From: Rhizobium vallis
GTDB taxonomy: Bacteria > Pseudomonadota > Alphaproteobacteria > Rhizobiales > Rhizobiaceae
Assembly (NCBI RefSeq): GCF_003985155.1
Contig: NZ_ML133688.1
Location: 585,464 to 649,463 of the forward strand
Direction of reading: 5' to 3'
DNA length: 64,000 bases
Shown: piece by piece, positions 41,580 to 52,009 of the stretch
How positions within the stretch are numbered: position 1 is the first letter of the stretch
Layout: each line of letters opens with the position of its first letter
Position numbers and translations under genes: made by a program
The notes under the pieces: model-generated
Told to the model about the DNA's origin: nothing
What the model saw: only the letters and a program-made list of their open reading frames with translations
The model's database searches: none

Positions 41580-43397
41580 TCACGCGGCCCGCGTATACCT
41601 CGCCTCGGCCCGCTGCTCCGCGCGCAGGCGGAAATTCGAAAGCAGCGTCTTCAGCTGGGTGCTCTCGTCGGCAAGCGTGCGGCTCGCCGCCGTCGTTTCC
41701 TCGACCATGGCCGCGTTCTGCTGCGTCATCTGGTCCATATGGTTGACGGAGCCATTGATCTCGTTGAGCCCGGTCGATTGCTCGCGGGCCGCCGTCGCGA
41801 TCGATGCGACGTGATCGTTGACGCGGTTGACCAGCTCCTCGATCTCCACCAGCGCCTCGCCGGTCGAGCGCACCAGCGCCACTCCGCCCTCGACTTCAGA
41901 AGCCGACCGGCTGATCAGCGTCTTGATCTCCTTGGCGGCATTGGCCGAGCGCTGGGCGAGTTCGCGCACTTCCTGAGCGACGACGGCAAAGCCACGGCCC
42001 GCCTCGCCGGCGCGTGCGGCCTCGACGCCGGCGTTCAGCGCCAGAAGGTTGGTCTGGAAGGCGATCTCGTCGATCACAGAGATGATCTGATTGATGCGGC
42101 TCGAGGATTCCTCGATCCGGCCCATCGCGGTCACCGCATTGCGGACGATGTCGCCGGAGCGCCCGGCGCTCGCCTTGGTCTCGGCCACCATCTCGCGCGC
42201 CTCGTTCGCCCGCTCGGATGCGGTCTTGACGGTCGCGGTGATCTCGTCGAGTGCCGCCGCCGTCTCCTCAAGCGCGGCCGCCTGCTGCTCGGTGCGCTTC
42301 GACAGATTGCCGGTCGCCTCGCTGATGTCGTTGGCGCTCTCGTTGACGACGCGGCTCGATTCCGCGATCGCCTGGATGACGCCGTTCAGCGCATCGACGG
42401 CGGCGTTGAAATCGCCCCGGAGCTTGGCGTAATCCTCGCCGATATCGCCGATCGAAACCGTGAGGTCGCCGCCTGCGAGCTTCTCCAGCCCGACGCCGAG
42501 CGCCTGCATCGCCTGGGTCTGCCGCTCGGAGGCCGAACGCAGGCTGGCCTCGTTGCCGCGGCGCTCCGCTTCGATCTGCTGCTGCCTTTCGTCTTCCCGA
42601 CCGCGCAGCGCGCTGCGCTCGTCGACGGAATCGCGCAGCACCAGCAGCGCCTTGGCCATCTGACCGATCTCGTCGCGGCATTCGCTGCCGGCAATCTCCA
42701 CAGATGCTTCTTCGGCCGCGATCGCATTCATTGCCGTCTTCAGCCGGGCGACCGGCACGGTGACGCTGCGCACGATGGCATAGGCGATGGCGATCGTCGC
42801 CGCCGCACCGAGCAGGCAAAGTGCCGCTGCCCAGATCGCATTCTGGCGATAAAGCGCTGCAAGGTCATCGGCATAAACGCCGGTGCCAACGATCCAGCCC
42901 CAGGGCTCGAAACCGGCGACATAAGAATATTTGAGAACCGGCTCATCGGCGCCCGGCTTCGGCCAGTAATAATCGACGAAGCCCTTGCCGTCCTTCTTCA
43001 CTTTGTTGACGAATTCGACGAACAGGAACTTGCCCGTGGGGTCCTTCATCTGCGAAATGTCGGTGCCATTCAACTGCGGCTTGATCGGGTGCATCACCAT
43101 GTTGGGACGCATGTCGTTGATCCAGAAATAGCCGTCGGCGCCATAGCGCATCGCGCCGATCACGTCCTTGGCCGCCGCCTGAGCCTGCTCGCGGGTCATG
43201 GTGCCCGCCTGCTCCATCTTGTAATATTTGTCGAAGATGCCGAGCGCCGTCGCCTCCATCTTCTCCAGTCCCGCCTTCCGCTCCGCCTGCAGCTCGGAAT
43301 AGGAATAGTTCAGAAAAAAGACCATCGTTGCCGCAAGCACCGCAAGGGTGAAGCCGACGAGGCAGTAAAGGCGGGTGGAAATCTTGACGTTGCGCAT
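41580..43397 (-). CDS. Methyl-accepting chemotaxis protein with single Cache domain
   Basis: A 605-aa chemoreceptor. An N-terminal helix (LYCLVGFTLAVLAATMVFFL), a periplasmic sCache_2 domain (about 35-185, with MRYGADGYFWINDM and WGWIVGTGVYADD), a second helix, HAMP (VTVPVARLKTAMNAIAAEE), then the cytoplasmic hairpin with the conserved tip EIAFQTNLLALNAGVEAARA. The terminal ARYTRAA has no methyltransferase-tether pentapeptide. Cache_2 receptors usually bind small carboxylates. Monocistronic, ended by a strong terminator. Confidence 0.93.
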   Translation of the reverse strand: MRNVKISTRLYCLVGFTLAVLAATMVFFLNYSYSELQAERKAGLEKMEATALGIFDKYYKMEQAGTMTREQAQAAAKDVIGAMRYGADGYFWINDMRPNMVMHPIKPQLNGTDISQMKDPTGKFLFVEFVNKVKKDGKGFVDYYWPKPGADEPVLKYSYVAGFEPWGWIVGTGVYADDLAALYRQNAIWAAALCLLGAAATIAIAYAIVRSVTVPVARLKTAMNAIAAEEASVEIAGSECRDEIGQMAKALLVLRDSVDERSALRGREDERQQQIEAERRGNEASLRSASERQTQAMQALGVGLEKLAGGDLTVSIGDIGEDYAKLRGDFNAAVDALNGVIQAIAESSRVVNESANDISEATGNLSKRTEQQAAALEETAAALDEITATVKTASERANEAREMVAETKASAGRSGDIVRNAVTAMGRIEESSSRINQIISVIDEIAFQTNLLALNAGVEAARAGEAGRGFAVVAQEVRELAQRSANAAKEIKTLISRSASEVEGGVALVRSTGEALVEIEELVNRVNDHVASIATAAREQSTGLNEINGSVNHMDQMTQQNAAMVEETTAASRTLADESTQLKTLLSNFRLRAEQRAEARYTRAA

Positions 43398-43667
43398 GAG
43401 GTTCCCGGCGATTCTTACATGTGTAGTTCGTCACATAGTGGAACAGCCGAATTACCGGACGGTAAAGTTGGATTAGTGGATTCTCACATAACGTAAGGTG
43501 AGATGACGGTTGCAAAATTCAACCGACTGAAATCGAAAGGAATTTTAATCGGTGCCCATCGCCATATTTACGCCGCCGCCGGCCCCACGCTGAAAAGGAT
43601 TGGTACGGATACGGAGTTCGCCTAACCTTGGCTGCAGAATCGTATCCGGAGATCGAGGGAACTTTCC

Positions 43668-44054
43668 ATGACCGACACCGCCAAGCCGAGAGGTGAACTG
43701 ACGCTGCGCACGCTTGCCATGCCCGGCGATGCCAATCCGGCCGGGGATATCTTCGGCGGCTGGGTCATGGCGCAGATGGACCTTGCATCCGGCATTCGCG
43801 CCGCCGAGCGCGCCAGGGGCCGCGTCGTCACCGCCGCCGTCAAGGAGATGGCCTTCGAGCTGCCGGTCAAGATCGGCGATACGCTGTCGGTCTATACCGA
43901 TATCGAGCGCGTCGGGCGCACCTCGATCACGCTGATCGTCGAAGCCTGGGCGCACCGCTCGCGCTACAACCAGCAGGAAAAGGTCACCGCCGGCACCTTC
44001 ATCATGGTAGCGCTCGACGAAGAGGGCAAGCCGAAGCAAGTCCCCGAGGAGTGA
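43668..44054 (+). CDS. Acyl-CoA thioesterase, YciA-like hotdog
   Basis: A 128-aa hotdog-fold thioesterase. MPGDANPAGDIFGGWVMAQM matches YciA/BACH enzymes, with the catalytic aspartate in NPAGD. AAVKEMAFELPVKIGDTLSV is the second half. It hydrolyses acyl-CoAs of varied length; YciA limits free CoA loss. Ends 20 bases before the next gene, so the two may be co-transcribed. Confidence 0.92.
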   Translation: MTDTAKPRGELTLRTLAMPGDANPAGDIFGGWVMAQMDLASGIRAAERARGRVVTAAVKEMAFELPVKIGDTLSVYTDIERVGRTSITLIVEAWAHRSRYNQQEKVTAGTFIMVALDEEGKPKQVPEE

Positions 44055-44073
44055 CAGACCGGGGATCGACAAC

Positions 44074-44661
44074 ATGGAAACGGTCAGCTCGCCTGAGGTC
44101 TTCCTTCACATCAAGGTGGTGATGGGCATGGTCGTCAGCCTCTCGCTGGCGAGGCTGCTCACCGGCGTTGCCGGCATCGTCCAGCATCCCGGCAAGGCGA
44201 AGGTCTATCCCGTTCATCTCGGCTGGGCTTTGTCGCTGTTCCTCTTCATCATCCATATCTGGTGGTGGGAATACCGCCTGCAGGCCGTGCCCGCCATCGG
44301 ATTCGGCATCTATCTCTTCCTCGTCTGCTTCTGCAGCCTGTTTTTCCTGCTCTGCGCCCTGCTCTTCCCGGCAAGCCTCGACGAATATGGCGGCTACGAG
44401 GAATATTTCATTTCAAGGCGCAAATGGTTCTTCAGCCTCCTCGCCCTGATCTATGCCGTCGATATCCTCGACACGGCAATCAAGGGGCCGGAGCGCATCC
44501 TCTCCCTCGGCTGGGAATATCCCGCCCGCAACATCGTCTACATCCTCCTCTGCGCCATCGCCGCCTGGACCCCCAGCCGCCGCTTCCATACCGCCTTCGT
44601 CATCGCCAACCTGGTCTATCAGGTGAGTTTCATCTTCAGGCTTTATGATGTTTTGGGGTGA
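44074..44661 (+). CDS. Membrane protein of unknown function
   Basis: A 195-aa protein with about six hydrophobic helices (for example VVMGMVVSLSLARLLTGVAG, LGWALSLFLFIIHIWWWEYR, FGIYLFLVCFCSLFFLLCAL). No recognised family. Short charged loops, no cofactor motif. It lies 20 bases after the thioesterase gene. Function unknown. Confidence 0.72.
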   Translation: METVSSPEVFLHIKVVMGMVVSLSLARLLTGVAGIVQHPGKAKVYPVHLGWALSLFLFIIHIWWWEYRLQAVPAIGFGIYLFLVCFCSLFFLLCALLFPASLDEYGGYEEYFISRRKWFFSLLALIYAVDILDTAIKGPERILSLGWEYPARNIVYILLCAIAAWTPSRRFHTAFVIANLVYQVSFIFRLYDVLG

Positions 44662-44780
44662 GGCCCGGTCCCGCAAAGCGGGAGCGATCGATCCAGTGAA
44701 TCGATCGCAGGGCCGAACGCCCTGAGCCCAAGCGAAGGGCCGGGCAGCCTCAAACTCCATCCCACCAAACCCTTTCGACA

Positions 44781-45479
44781 TCACTCACCGGCATCCGTCA
44801 CCCGCCGCACCCCACCCGCCCATCGAAGCCAGCCGGCCGCATAATGCGCAGCACACGCCCACGCCCCCAGGATCGCGATGTGATGCAAAAAGAACCCGAC
44901 CGTCGACTCCTGAAAATCCCAGAAATCAATCGACGGCCGGCCGACGAGCCTGTCTCCAATCCCCACGACGACCATGCCGTGAATACCGCACGCCGCGATC
45001 GCGCCTGCGACTCCTCGAAGGGCAGCAGTCCTGATCGCGTCCGGCGGCCCAACCCGCAACAACTTGCCCGTAACGCCCATGATCATCGACCAGTGAAGAC
45101 CGAGATGGACGGCTGCGAGCATGAACGCCCAGTAGGCCGCAAGGATGTGAATTTCTCGCGCAGTCGGCCCGCCATTCAAGGGAACGAAAGCAAACACGCT
45201 CCGCGATATCATCACGCTGGTCATCAGCAATGCAGCCATCGCCAGGCCAATCGAGATGTTCGACGCAATTGTCAGAAGGCTCTGCCTGCCGCGCGCCGCC
45301 TTTGGAAGTCTTGCCCACCACCGCCTGTTGAAGACATTGTGCGAGACGAGGAGGATGAACATGCCGGTGCCGATCAGCTCATGCGAGGTGTTATCAAGCC
45401 ACCAGTAGGCAAGCGCGACCAGAAGCAGACCGGCGGCCGTGAAGTCCAGCACCAGGCGTATCAGGAATAGCGGGCTCAT
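44781..45479 (-). CDS. DUF4405 membrane protein, cytochrome b561-like
   Basis: A 232-aa membrane protein with about five helices: FLIRLVLDFTAAGLLLVALA, HELIGTGMFILLVSHNVFN, HILAAYWAFMLAAVHLGLHW and a C-terminal FFLHHIAILGAWACAAHYAA. The paired histidines (ELIGTG...VSHN, HLGLHWSM, LHHIAIL) could ligate heme b as in DUF4405/cytochrome b561-like proteins. It lies downstream of the cytochrome P460 gene on the same strand, so electron transfer between the two is plausible. I start it at the ATG at 45477-45479. Confidence 0.75.
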   Translation of the reverse strand: MSPLFLIRLVLDFTAAGLLLVALAYWWLDNTSHELIGTGMFILLVSHNVFNRRWWARLPKAARGRQSLLTIASNISIGLAMAALLMTSVMISRSVFAFVPLNGGPTAREIHILAAYWAFMLAAVHLGLHWSMIMGVTGKLLRVGPPDAIRTAALRGVAGAIAACGIHGMVVVGIGDRLVGRPSIDFWDFQESTVGFFLHHIAILGAWACAAHYAAGWLRWAGGVRRVTDAGE

Positions 45480-45506
45480 GACGCGGCGCCCTCGCCGCGG
45501 GTCCAC

Positions 45507-45989
45507 CTAATCAATGACGGCCCCGTCGAAAGCCTTGAGATCGTCGAGCGTGTAGAGGAAGTCCTGGTCGGCCCTGGAGGAATGACAGGACTGGCACCGC
45601 GCGGTGTTCTCGGCCATGTTGACGCTGCCATCCGGTTTGAACCATTGGAATTGCCAGTCACCAGTGCGGCGGGTTTCATCGTAGTCGTCTCCCCAGCCGC
45701 GGCCCTTTTCCATGACGAAGGTGCGGTAGATCTCCCCGTCGCGGTAGTCGACCAGCACGAAATGGGTGCCCTCGGGAATAGGCTGCCCGTTCTTCACCGC
45801 CTGGATGGCTTCGTTTGTCGTCATGATGTGCTCGGTCACCTCGCCGCGCCTGATGGTGGTGTAGTGAACGAGACCGGCCAGTTCGGGCATCGTCGTCCGG
45901 TTCGGTTCGGCGTCGACCTTCCAGCCGATGAGAATAACGGCACCGGCCGCGGCAAAGAGAATGGGAATGCGTTTGAGGAGATGACGCAT
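45507..45989 (-). CDS. Cytochrome P460 family c-type heme protein
   Basis: A 160-aa protein with an N-terminal membrane/signal segment (RIPILFAAAGAVILIGW) and a heme c site CQSCH (C132-H136). TFVMEKGRGWGDDYDE and GDWQFQWFKPDGSVNMAENT are typical of the P460 family. Founder members oxidise hydroxylamine or detoxify NO; most others are unassigned. The heme would be in the periplasm. It is followed by the DUF4405 gene after 27 bases, and an AhpD-like gene lies upstream on the same strand. Confidence 0.85.
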   Translation of the reverse strand: MRHLLKRIPILFAAAGAVILIGWKVDAEPNRTTMPELAGLVHYTTIRRGEVTEHIMTTNEAIQAVKNGQPIPEGTHFVLVDYRDGEIYRTFVMEKGRGWGDDYDETRRTGDWQFQWFKPDGSVNMAENTARCQSCHSSRADQDFLYTLDDLKAFDGAVID

Positions 45990-46061
45990 GGGTAGCTTTC
46001 CTGATTTCGGGCAGAAAATGTTCGGGCGAGCAGCTCCGGCAGAAGCGGAAGGCCGCTCGTC

Positions 46062-46478
46062 TCATTCGCTTGCGAAAACGTCCTTCGCGATGGCGACGGC
46101 CGAGACCGCATTCGGCCAGCCGGCATAGAAGGCAAGATGGGTGATCGTCTCGATCAGCTCGTCCTCGGTCACGCCGTTCTGGCGGGCGATGGCAAGATGT
46201 GACCTCAGCTGGTCGGGCCGGTTCATGGCGATCAGCGCGGCAACGGTGACGAGGCTGCGGTCCCGCTTCGAGAGCTGCGGGCGCTCCCATATGTCGCCGT
46301 AAAGCACATCGTCAGTCAGTTCAGCCAGCTTCGGCGCGGTCGCGCCCATCAGTTGCTGGGCGCGCGAGCGCCTGGACTTGTCGTCGCCTTCAACAGGTGT
46401 CTGAGCACCGGCGACGACCGGCAGAGCGGCCAGCACCATGCTGGCCGACAGCATCAGGTTTCCCAAAAGATGTTTCAT
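46062..46478 (-). CDS. Exported carboxymuconolactone decarboxylase / AhpD-like protein
   Basis: A 138-aa protein with a signal peptide (HLLGNLMLSASMVLAALPVV) and a CMD domain: VLYGDIWERPQLSKRDRSLV, TVAALIAMNRPDQLRSHLAI, NGVTEDELIETITHLAFYAG. The domain lacks the CxxC of true AhpD, so peroxidase partner activity is unlikely; the gamma-CMD type is more likely. Export is unusual but seen in this branch. The 5' neighbour on the same strand is a truncated hydrolase leader. Confidence 0.82.
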   Translation of the reverse strand: MKHLLGNLMLSASMVLAALPVVAGAQTPVEGDDKSRRSRAQQLMGATAPKLAELTDDVLYGDIWERPQLSKRDRSLVTVAALIAMNRPDQLRSHLAIARQNGVTEDELIETITHLAFYAGWPNAVSAVAIAKDVFASE

Positions 46479-46497
46479 GGACTTCACCTCATCATTT

Positions 46498-46710
46498 TCA
46501 GGATCGGGCATATGCCGCGAAGAGTTCGCGGGGATCAGTCGAGCTTCTTCTCGCGGAGGAGGTGCTGGTTCCCCCGACGGCAATGCTGCCCTGCTCCTGG
46601 ATGACCAATGGCTCGGTCTTTACCGCATCGGCAGCCGTCGCCACTGTCGCGGCAAGCTGCGCCGAGGCAAGCAGCAATGCGGCCAGAATATTGGACAATC
46701 CATATCGCAT
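46498..46710 (-). pseudogene. Truncated alpha/beta-hydrolase N terminus
   Basis: A 70-aa ORF with a signal peptide (GLSNILAALLLASAQLAATV) followed by EPLVIQEQGSIAVGGTS, then unrelated SARRSSTDPRELFAAYARS. The PLVIQEQGSFAVGG-type stretch is the usual start of a family of exported alpha/beta hydrolases; everything after it is missing. This looks like a 5' remnant left by a deletion, so it is probably not functional. Alternatively it is a genuine small secreted protein. Confidence 0.5.
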
Positions 46711-46850
46711 GTCGGCTCTCGCTTCGTTTCAGATGGCGAGAAGGTAGCGGCATCGCACCGTCAGGATTAGACGCCCCGGACAGCTAGGGTCTATTAGGTC
46801 AACTAATTAATCACGAGCTGTTGATAAGCCGTGATGGAATAAAATCGGCA

Positions 46851-47750
46851 TTACTTTCCTCTATAGCGGAGCGCATCGACGAGCAGGGTGAACGCCGGAG
46901 ACGCATGCCGCCTGTTCGGATAGTAGAGATGGTATCCCGGGAAAGGCGGGCACCAGTCTTCGAGAATCCGGATCAACTGCCCGTCCTCGATATAGGACTG
47001 AACCTGGTCCTCGGGCATATAGGCCAGTCCCAGCCCGTTCAGCACAGCGTCGATCCGCATGGCGATGTTGTTGAACACCGTCTGCCCCTCGACACGGATG
47101 CGCAATTCGCGGCCGTCCTTCTCAAACTCCCATGGATAGATCGTCCCGTGCGTCGGCAGCCGAATGTTGATGCAGTTATGAGCCGTCAGATCCTGAGGAA
47201 CTTCGGGGCGCGGATGGTGCTCGAAATAGACGGGCGCTCCGACGACCGCCATGCGCATCTCGGGACCGATCCGGACCGCAATCATGTCCTTCGCCAAATG
47301 CTCGCCGAGCCGGATGCCGGCGTCGTAGCGCTCGGCGACGATGTCGGTCAGGCCGTAGTCGACGATCACTTCGACGTTGATATCGGGATGATCCGGAAGA
47401 AAGCGCGCCAAGAGAGGCGCGAGAATGGAAACCGCGGAGTGCTCACCTGCCGTGATGCGAATGGTGCCGGCCGGCCGCTCGCGCATTTCGCTCAGCGCCG
47501 CGATCTCGAACTGGATTTCTTCAAATCTCGGCCCGACCCGTTCCAGCAGGCGCTCGCCCGCCTGGGTCGGCGACACGCTTCTGGTCGTGCGGGTCAATAG
47601 CCGAAGCCCCAGCTTCTCTTCGAGACCGCGCACCGTCTGGCTCAACGCCGATTGCGACACGCCGAGCTTGGCGGCCGCCTTGGTGAAGCTGCGCTCCCTG
47701 GCGACCGTGAGAAAGGCGACGAGGTCGTTGAAATTGTTGTCCTGGGGCAT
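46851..47750 (-). CDS. LysR-family transcriptional regulator
   Basis: A 299-aa LysR protein. The N-terminal HTH is FLTVARERSFTKAAAKLGVS, QSALSQTVRGLEEKLGLRLL, and the effector domain is full length (for example YDAGIRLGEHLAKDMIAVRI). It is divergent from an aldo/keto reductase gene and likely controls it. The close matches in this subgroup regulate oxidoreductases. No cofactor-binding change visible. Confidence 0.9.
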   Translation of the reverse strand: MPQDNNFNDLVAFLTVARERSFTKAAAKLGVSQSALSQTVRGLEEKLGLRLLTRTTRSVSPTQAGERLLERVGPRFEEIQFEIAALSEMRERPAGTIRITAGEHSAVSILAPLLARFLPDHPDINVEVIVDYGLTDIVAERYDAGIRLGEHLAKDMIAVRIGPEMRMAVVGAPVYFEHHPRPEVPQDLTAHNCINIRLPTHGTIYPWEFEKDGRELRIRVEGQTVFNNIAMRIDAVLNGLGLAYMPEDQVQSYIEDGQLIRILEDWCPPFPGYHLYYPNRRHASPAFTLLVDALRYRGK

Positions 47751-47793
47751 TCATTAGTCCGCCTTATAGGTCCATGCGCATTACAGCATCTAA

Positions 47794-49103
<1,310 letters not shown>

Positions 49104-49125
49104 AGGAAAGGTTAGCGACAGCCCC

Positions 49126-50310
49126 TCACACCTTCAAAAACTGCGACCCCTTATCAAACCCCAGCCCCGGAAAAATCTTCCCCGTTAGATCATCCATCCC
49201 GACATCGAACTGCCGGTAAAGCATCGCCGCCGCCACCTCCCGCACATCCGCCGTCGGCATCAAATCGCGGTCGTCGAGCAGCTGGCCGTCGCCGACGCCC
49301 GGCCAACGGCCAAGAATCCTGCCGCCATTGATCGCGCCGCCGGCAAGCAGCGCGCAGCCGCCGGTGCCGTGGTCGGTACCGCCGGAGCCGTTCTGGCGGA
49401 CGGTGCGGCCGAACTCGGTCATGGCGAGCACCACCGTCTTGCCCCAGATCTCGGGCCCGAGCGTCGTCTTCAGCGTGTTGATCGCCTGCGCGAGATCCTG
49501 CGCCGGTCGCTTGAACTGGCCGGCCTGGCCAATATGGGTGTCCCAGCCAGTGATTGAGAAGCTGGCGATGCGGTAATCGCCCTTCAGCATATTGGCGGCA
49601 AGTGCAGCCACATCGGCGGTCTTCTCACCGCGCTGCCCATCGGGCTCGACCATCATCGCAGCGCTGTCGGCCCGCGTCGCCTCGGCAAGTGCTGCGGCGA
49701 ACGGCGGATCGCCGGCATAGAGCCGCGCCAGGAACTGCATCTCGTCACGCGCCGGCGCAAGATTGGAATCCGAGGCCCAGACATCGACATTGTTCGGGCC
49801 GGAAAGGATCAGCTCCGTCGAGGTGTTGACGTCGATTGCCTTGCGCGCATCCGAGCGCGGAATGACGGCGAGCGCCCGGTTCAACCAGCCGGTCTTTTCC
49901 TCGGCGACATGCTCGCCGCCGGACTCCAGCATGTCCTGCCCGTCGAAATGGCTGCGCTGATCGCGATAGGGCGTCGAGACCGCATGCACGAAGGCGAGCT
50001 CCCGGCTTTTCCAGAGCGGCATCAGGTCGGCGGCAGCGGGATTGAGGCCGAAATGCCCGTCGAGATCGAGAAGCCCGGTCTCCGGCGTCAGCGCCAGCGT
50101 CGGCCGGAGGCCCGCAAAACCGGCATCGCCATAGGGCTGCACCAGATCCAACCCGTCCATCGCGCCGCGCAGCACGATGGTGACGAAGCGGTTATCACCA
50201 GGCATCGCCGCGAAAGTGACCGGCGTGAAGACGGGCGCGGCGGCAAGACAGCAGGCAGAGGTGAGAAAACCGCGGCGGGAAAGCGAGATCCTGTTCATCG
50301 ACAGTGTCAT
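49126..50310 (-). CDS. DUF1501 secreted protein
   Basis: A 394-aa protein with a twin-arginine leader SRRGFLTSACCLAAAPVFTP. DUF1501 marks: VLRGAMDGLDLVQPYGD, ALAFVHAVSTPYRDQRSHFD in near form, MTEFGRTVRQNGSGGTDHGT. The fold is alkaline phosphatase/sulfatase-like, and DUF1501 genes nearly always stand next to DUF1800 genes, as here. Function unknown. The gene follows DUF1800 on the same strand with 115 bases between. Confidence 0.9.
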   Translation of the reverse strand: MTLSMNRISLSRRGFLTSACCLAAAPVFTPVTFAAMPGDNRFVTIVLRGAMDGLDLVQPYGDAGFAGLRPTLALTPETGLLDLDGHFGLNPAAADLMPLWKSRELAFVHAVSTPYRDQRSHFDGQDMLESGGEHVAEEKTGWLNRALAVIPRSDARKAIDVNTSTELILSGPNNVDVWASDSNLAPARDEMQFLARLYAGDPPFAAALAEATRADSAAMMVEPDGQRGEKTADVAALAANMLKGDYRIASFSITGWDTHIGQAGQFKRPAQDLAQAINTLKTTLGPEIWGKTVVLAMTEFGRTVRQNGSGGTDHGTGGCALLAGGAINGGRILGRWPGVGDGQLLDDRDLMPTADVREVAAAMLYRQFDVGMDDLTGKIFPGLGFDKGSQFLKV

Positions 50311-50326
50311 GACGGCGGCCTCCTAA

Positions 50327-50430
50327 GCAGGTTCCGGAAAAGTGTCCAACGGTTTTCCGGCCAGAACCTGCGATAAAACAAAGGAGCTAAGCAGACGAAG
50401 CGTTGGCTTGCCAACGAAAGCCTGCTTAGC
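50327..50430. repeat. Palindromic repeat and hairpin between DUF1800 and DUF1501 genes
   Basis: Arms GCAGGTTC (50327-50334) and GAACCTGC (50364-50371) surround CCGGAAAA and TTTTCCGG. A second hairpin, GCTAAGCAG (50386-50394) with CTGCTTAGC (50422-50430), has an inner CGTTGGC facing GCCAACG with a two-base loop and overlaps the DUF1800 stop codon. A related element lies at 51966-52009. Confidence 0.7.
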
Positions 50431-51937
50431 GGCGGTTGAATTCGGGCGAGGCCAGCACCAGCGTCAGCCCGCTGATCTTGTTCGGCGCCTGCGACACGAC
50501 ACGGATCGTCTCGTCGCGCGCCGCATCGGCAAGCGTCGATTTCAGGAATTCGCGCGGATCTTCGTCCCGGCCGAACTGCGCTGAGGCCCGTCTTGCCCAG
50601 GCCAGCCGCTCGGCGATCTGGCTGCCGGTGATCCAGGCAGAGAAGCCTTCCTGAAAACCGGCCGGGCTCGGCGGCAGCCAGGTCGGCTGTCCCATGCGCT
50701 TCAGCGCGCCCTGCCCCAGCGCCCGTGCCGTCCGGAACGCCTTGAGGCGCTTGTCCCTCGCCTCGCCAGCAGGTTCCGTCGGCGCAGGCGATCCCGCCAT
50801 GGCAGGCGTGTTCGCCGCCATGTCGCCTTCTTCAGTGCCCTGCTGGTTGGCCGCCAGGAAGCTGCCGACGACGCCGTTGACCGGCCCCGCGTTCAGCGCC
50901 CTGAGGCCGGCGACGACATAGTCGAAAGGCTGGCGCGCCTTGGCGCCTTCGTCGCGCCAGGCGGCGGGATGGTCGAGCATGGCGGTATAGACCGCCGTCA
51001 GGTTTCCATCGGTCTTCTTCCAGGCTGCGGCCATGTCAGACACCATGCCCTCGTCGGGCCGGTCGGAGACGAAATGCACCGCGAGCTTGCGGCTGACATG
51101 CGCCGCCGTCTTCGGATGGACGGCGAGATCGTCGAGCATGTCGAGATAGTCGTCGCGCGAGCTCTTGCGCCCACCATAGCTGACGCCGAGCACCTGATGC
51201 GTGCCGGGTTCGGAAATATTCGGCCGGAAGGCGATGTCCATCTCCTTGCGGTCGATAGTCAGGCCCGTCAGCACCATGGCTGCCGCCGTCACATCCGCCT
51301 GGGTATAGCCGCTGCCGGCGCCGAGCGTGTGCAGCTCCAGAAGCTCGCGGCCGAGATTTTCGTTCAGCCCCTTGTTGCGCTTCATGCCGCCGGCCGAGCC
51401 CGGCCCGAGCGAATCCGCCTGGTCGAGATAGATCAGCATGGCCGGATGCGCCGTCGCATTGCGCAGGAGATCGCCGAATTTGCCTGCGATGAACGGCCGG
51501 ATCGCCTCGGCCTCGTAGAGCGGCACGATGAGGCGCATCGGCAGGCTCTTGTTGGCGCTGGTGGAGAAATGGTCGGTCCAGAAGGTCGAAAGCCGCTCGT
51601 AGAAGCCGTAGGGCGACAGCACTGCCTGCATCAGCCGCAGGTTCGCGTCGTGCTGGAACTGCTGCTGCGCCTGCTGCTGTATTCCTTTGCGGATCTCGCG
51701 CCGCACCGTATCGTCGGTCGCCGTCTTCGCGTCCTTGCGGACTTCCGTCAGCTGCGCCTGCAGGTTCAGGATCGCCCGGTGGCGCGTGTCGATGCCGCCG
51801 AGCGGAAAGTCCGGCGTCGCCGCCACGCCCTGGGCGAGCTGGCCGATCAGCTCATCCTTACTTTGCGGCGGCGCCTCGCCCGGCCGGAAACCATAGCCGA
51901 ACCGGATCGCCGCCATCGTCGGGAAAGAGAGGCTCAT
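50426..51937 (-). CDS. DUF1800 protein
   Basis: A 503-aa DUF1800 protein. Family marks: AAIRFGYGFRPGE, SPYGFYERLSTFWTDHFSTS, NLGRELLELHTLGAG, YTQADVTAAAMVLTGLTI, HVSRKLAVHFVSDRPDE. There is no clear signal peptide, yet its partner DUF1501 carries a Tat signal, suggesting co-export. The two genes form the usual pair. Function unknown. Confidence 0.9.
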   Translation of the reverse strand: MSLSFPTMAAIRFGYGFRPGEAPPQSKDELIGQLAQGVAATPDFPLGGIDTRHRAILNLQAQLTEVRKDAKTATDDTVRREIRKGIQQQAQQQFQHDANLRLMQAVLSPYGFYERLSTFWTDHFSTSANKSLPMRLIVPLYEAEAIRPFIAGKFGDLLRNATAHPAMLIYLDQADSLGPGSAGGMKRNKGLNENLGRELLELHTLGAGSGYTQADVTAAAMVLTGLTIDRKEMDIAFRPNISEPGTHQVLGVSYGGRKSSRDDYLDMLDDLAVHPKTAAHVSRKLAVHFVSDRPDEGMVSDMAAAWKKTDGNLTAVYTAMLDHPAAWRDEGAKARQPFDYVVAGLRALNAGPVNGVVGSFLAANQQGTEEGDMAANTPAMAGSPAPTEPAGEARDKRLKAFRTARALGQGALKRMGQPTWLPPSPAGFQEGFSAWITGSQIAERLAWARRASAQFGRDEDPREFLKSTLADAARDETIRVVSQAPNKISGLTLVLASPEFNRR

Positions 51938-51965
51938 GGCCGATCACCTCACGATCACTGCTGGA

Positions 51966-52009
51966 GCAATTCCAGCAAGAGTGCACAGCGGTTTTGCGCC
52001 CGGAATTGC
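51966..52009. repeat. Palindromic repeat upstream of DUF1800
   Basis: Arms GCAATTCC (51966-51973) and GGAATTGC (52002-52009) around AAGAGTGCACAGCGGTTTTG. The core matches AAAGTGTCCAACGGTTTTCC at 50327-50371. It lies 30 bases upstream of the DUF1800 start. Confidence 0.7.

Noticed and set aside
41739..43496. A 585-aa open frame opposite the chemoreceptor
   Set aside because: Antisense shadow; the chemoreceptor is complete and ends in a strong terminator.
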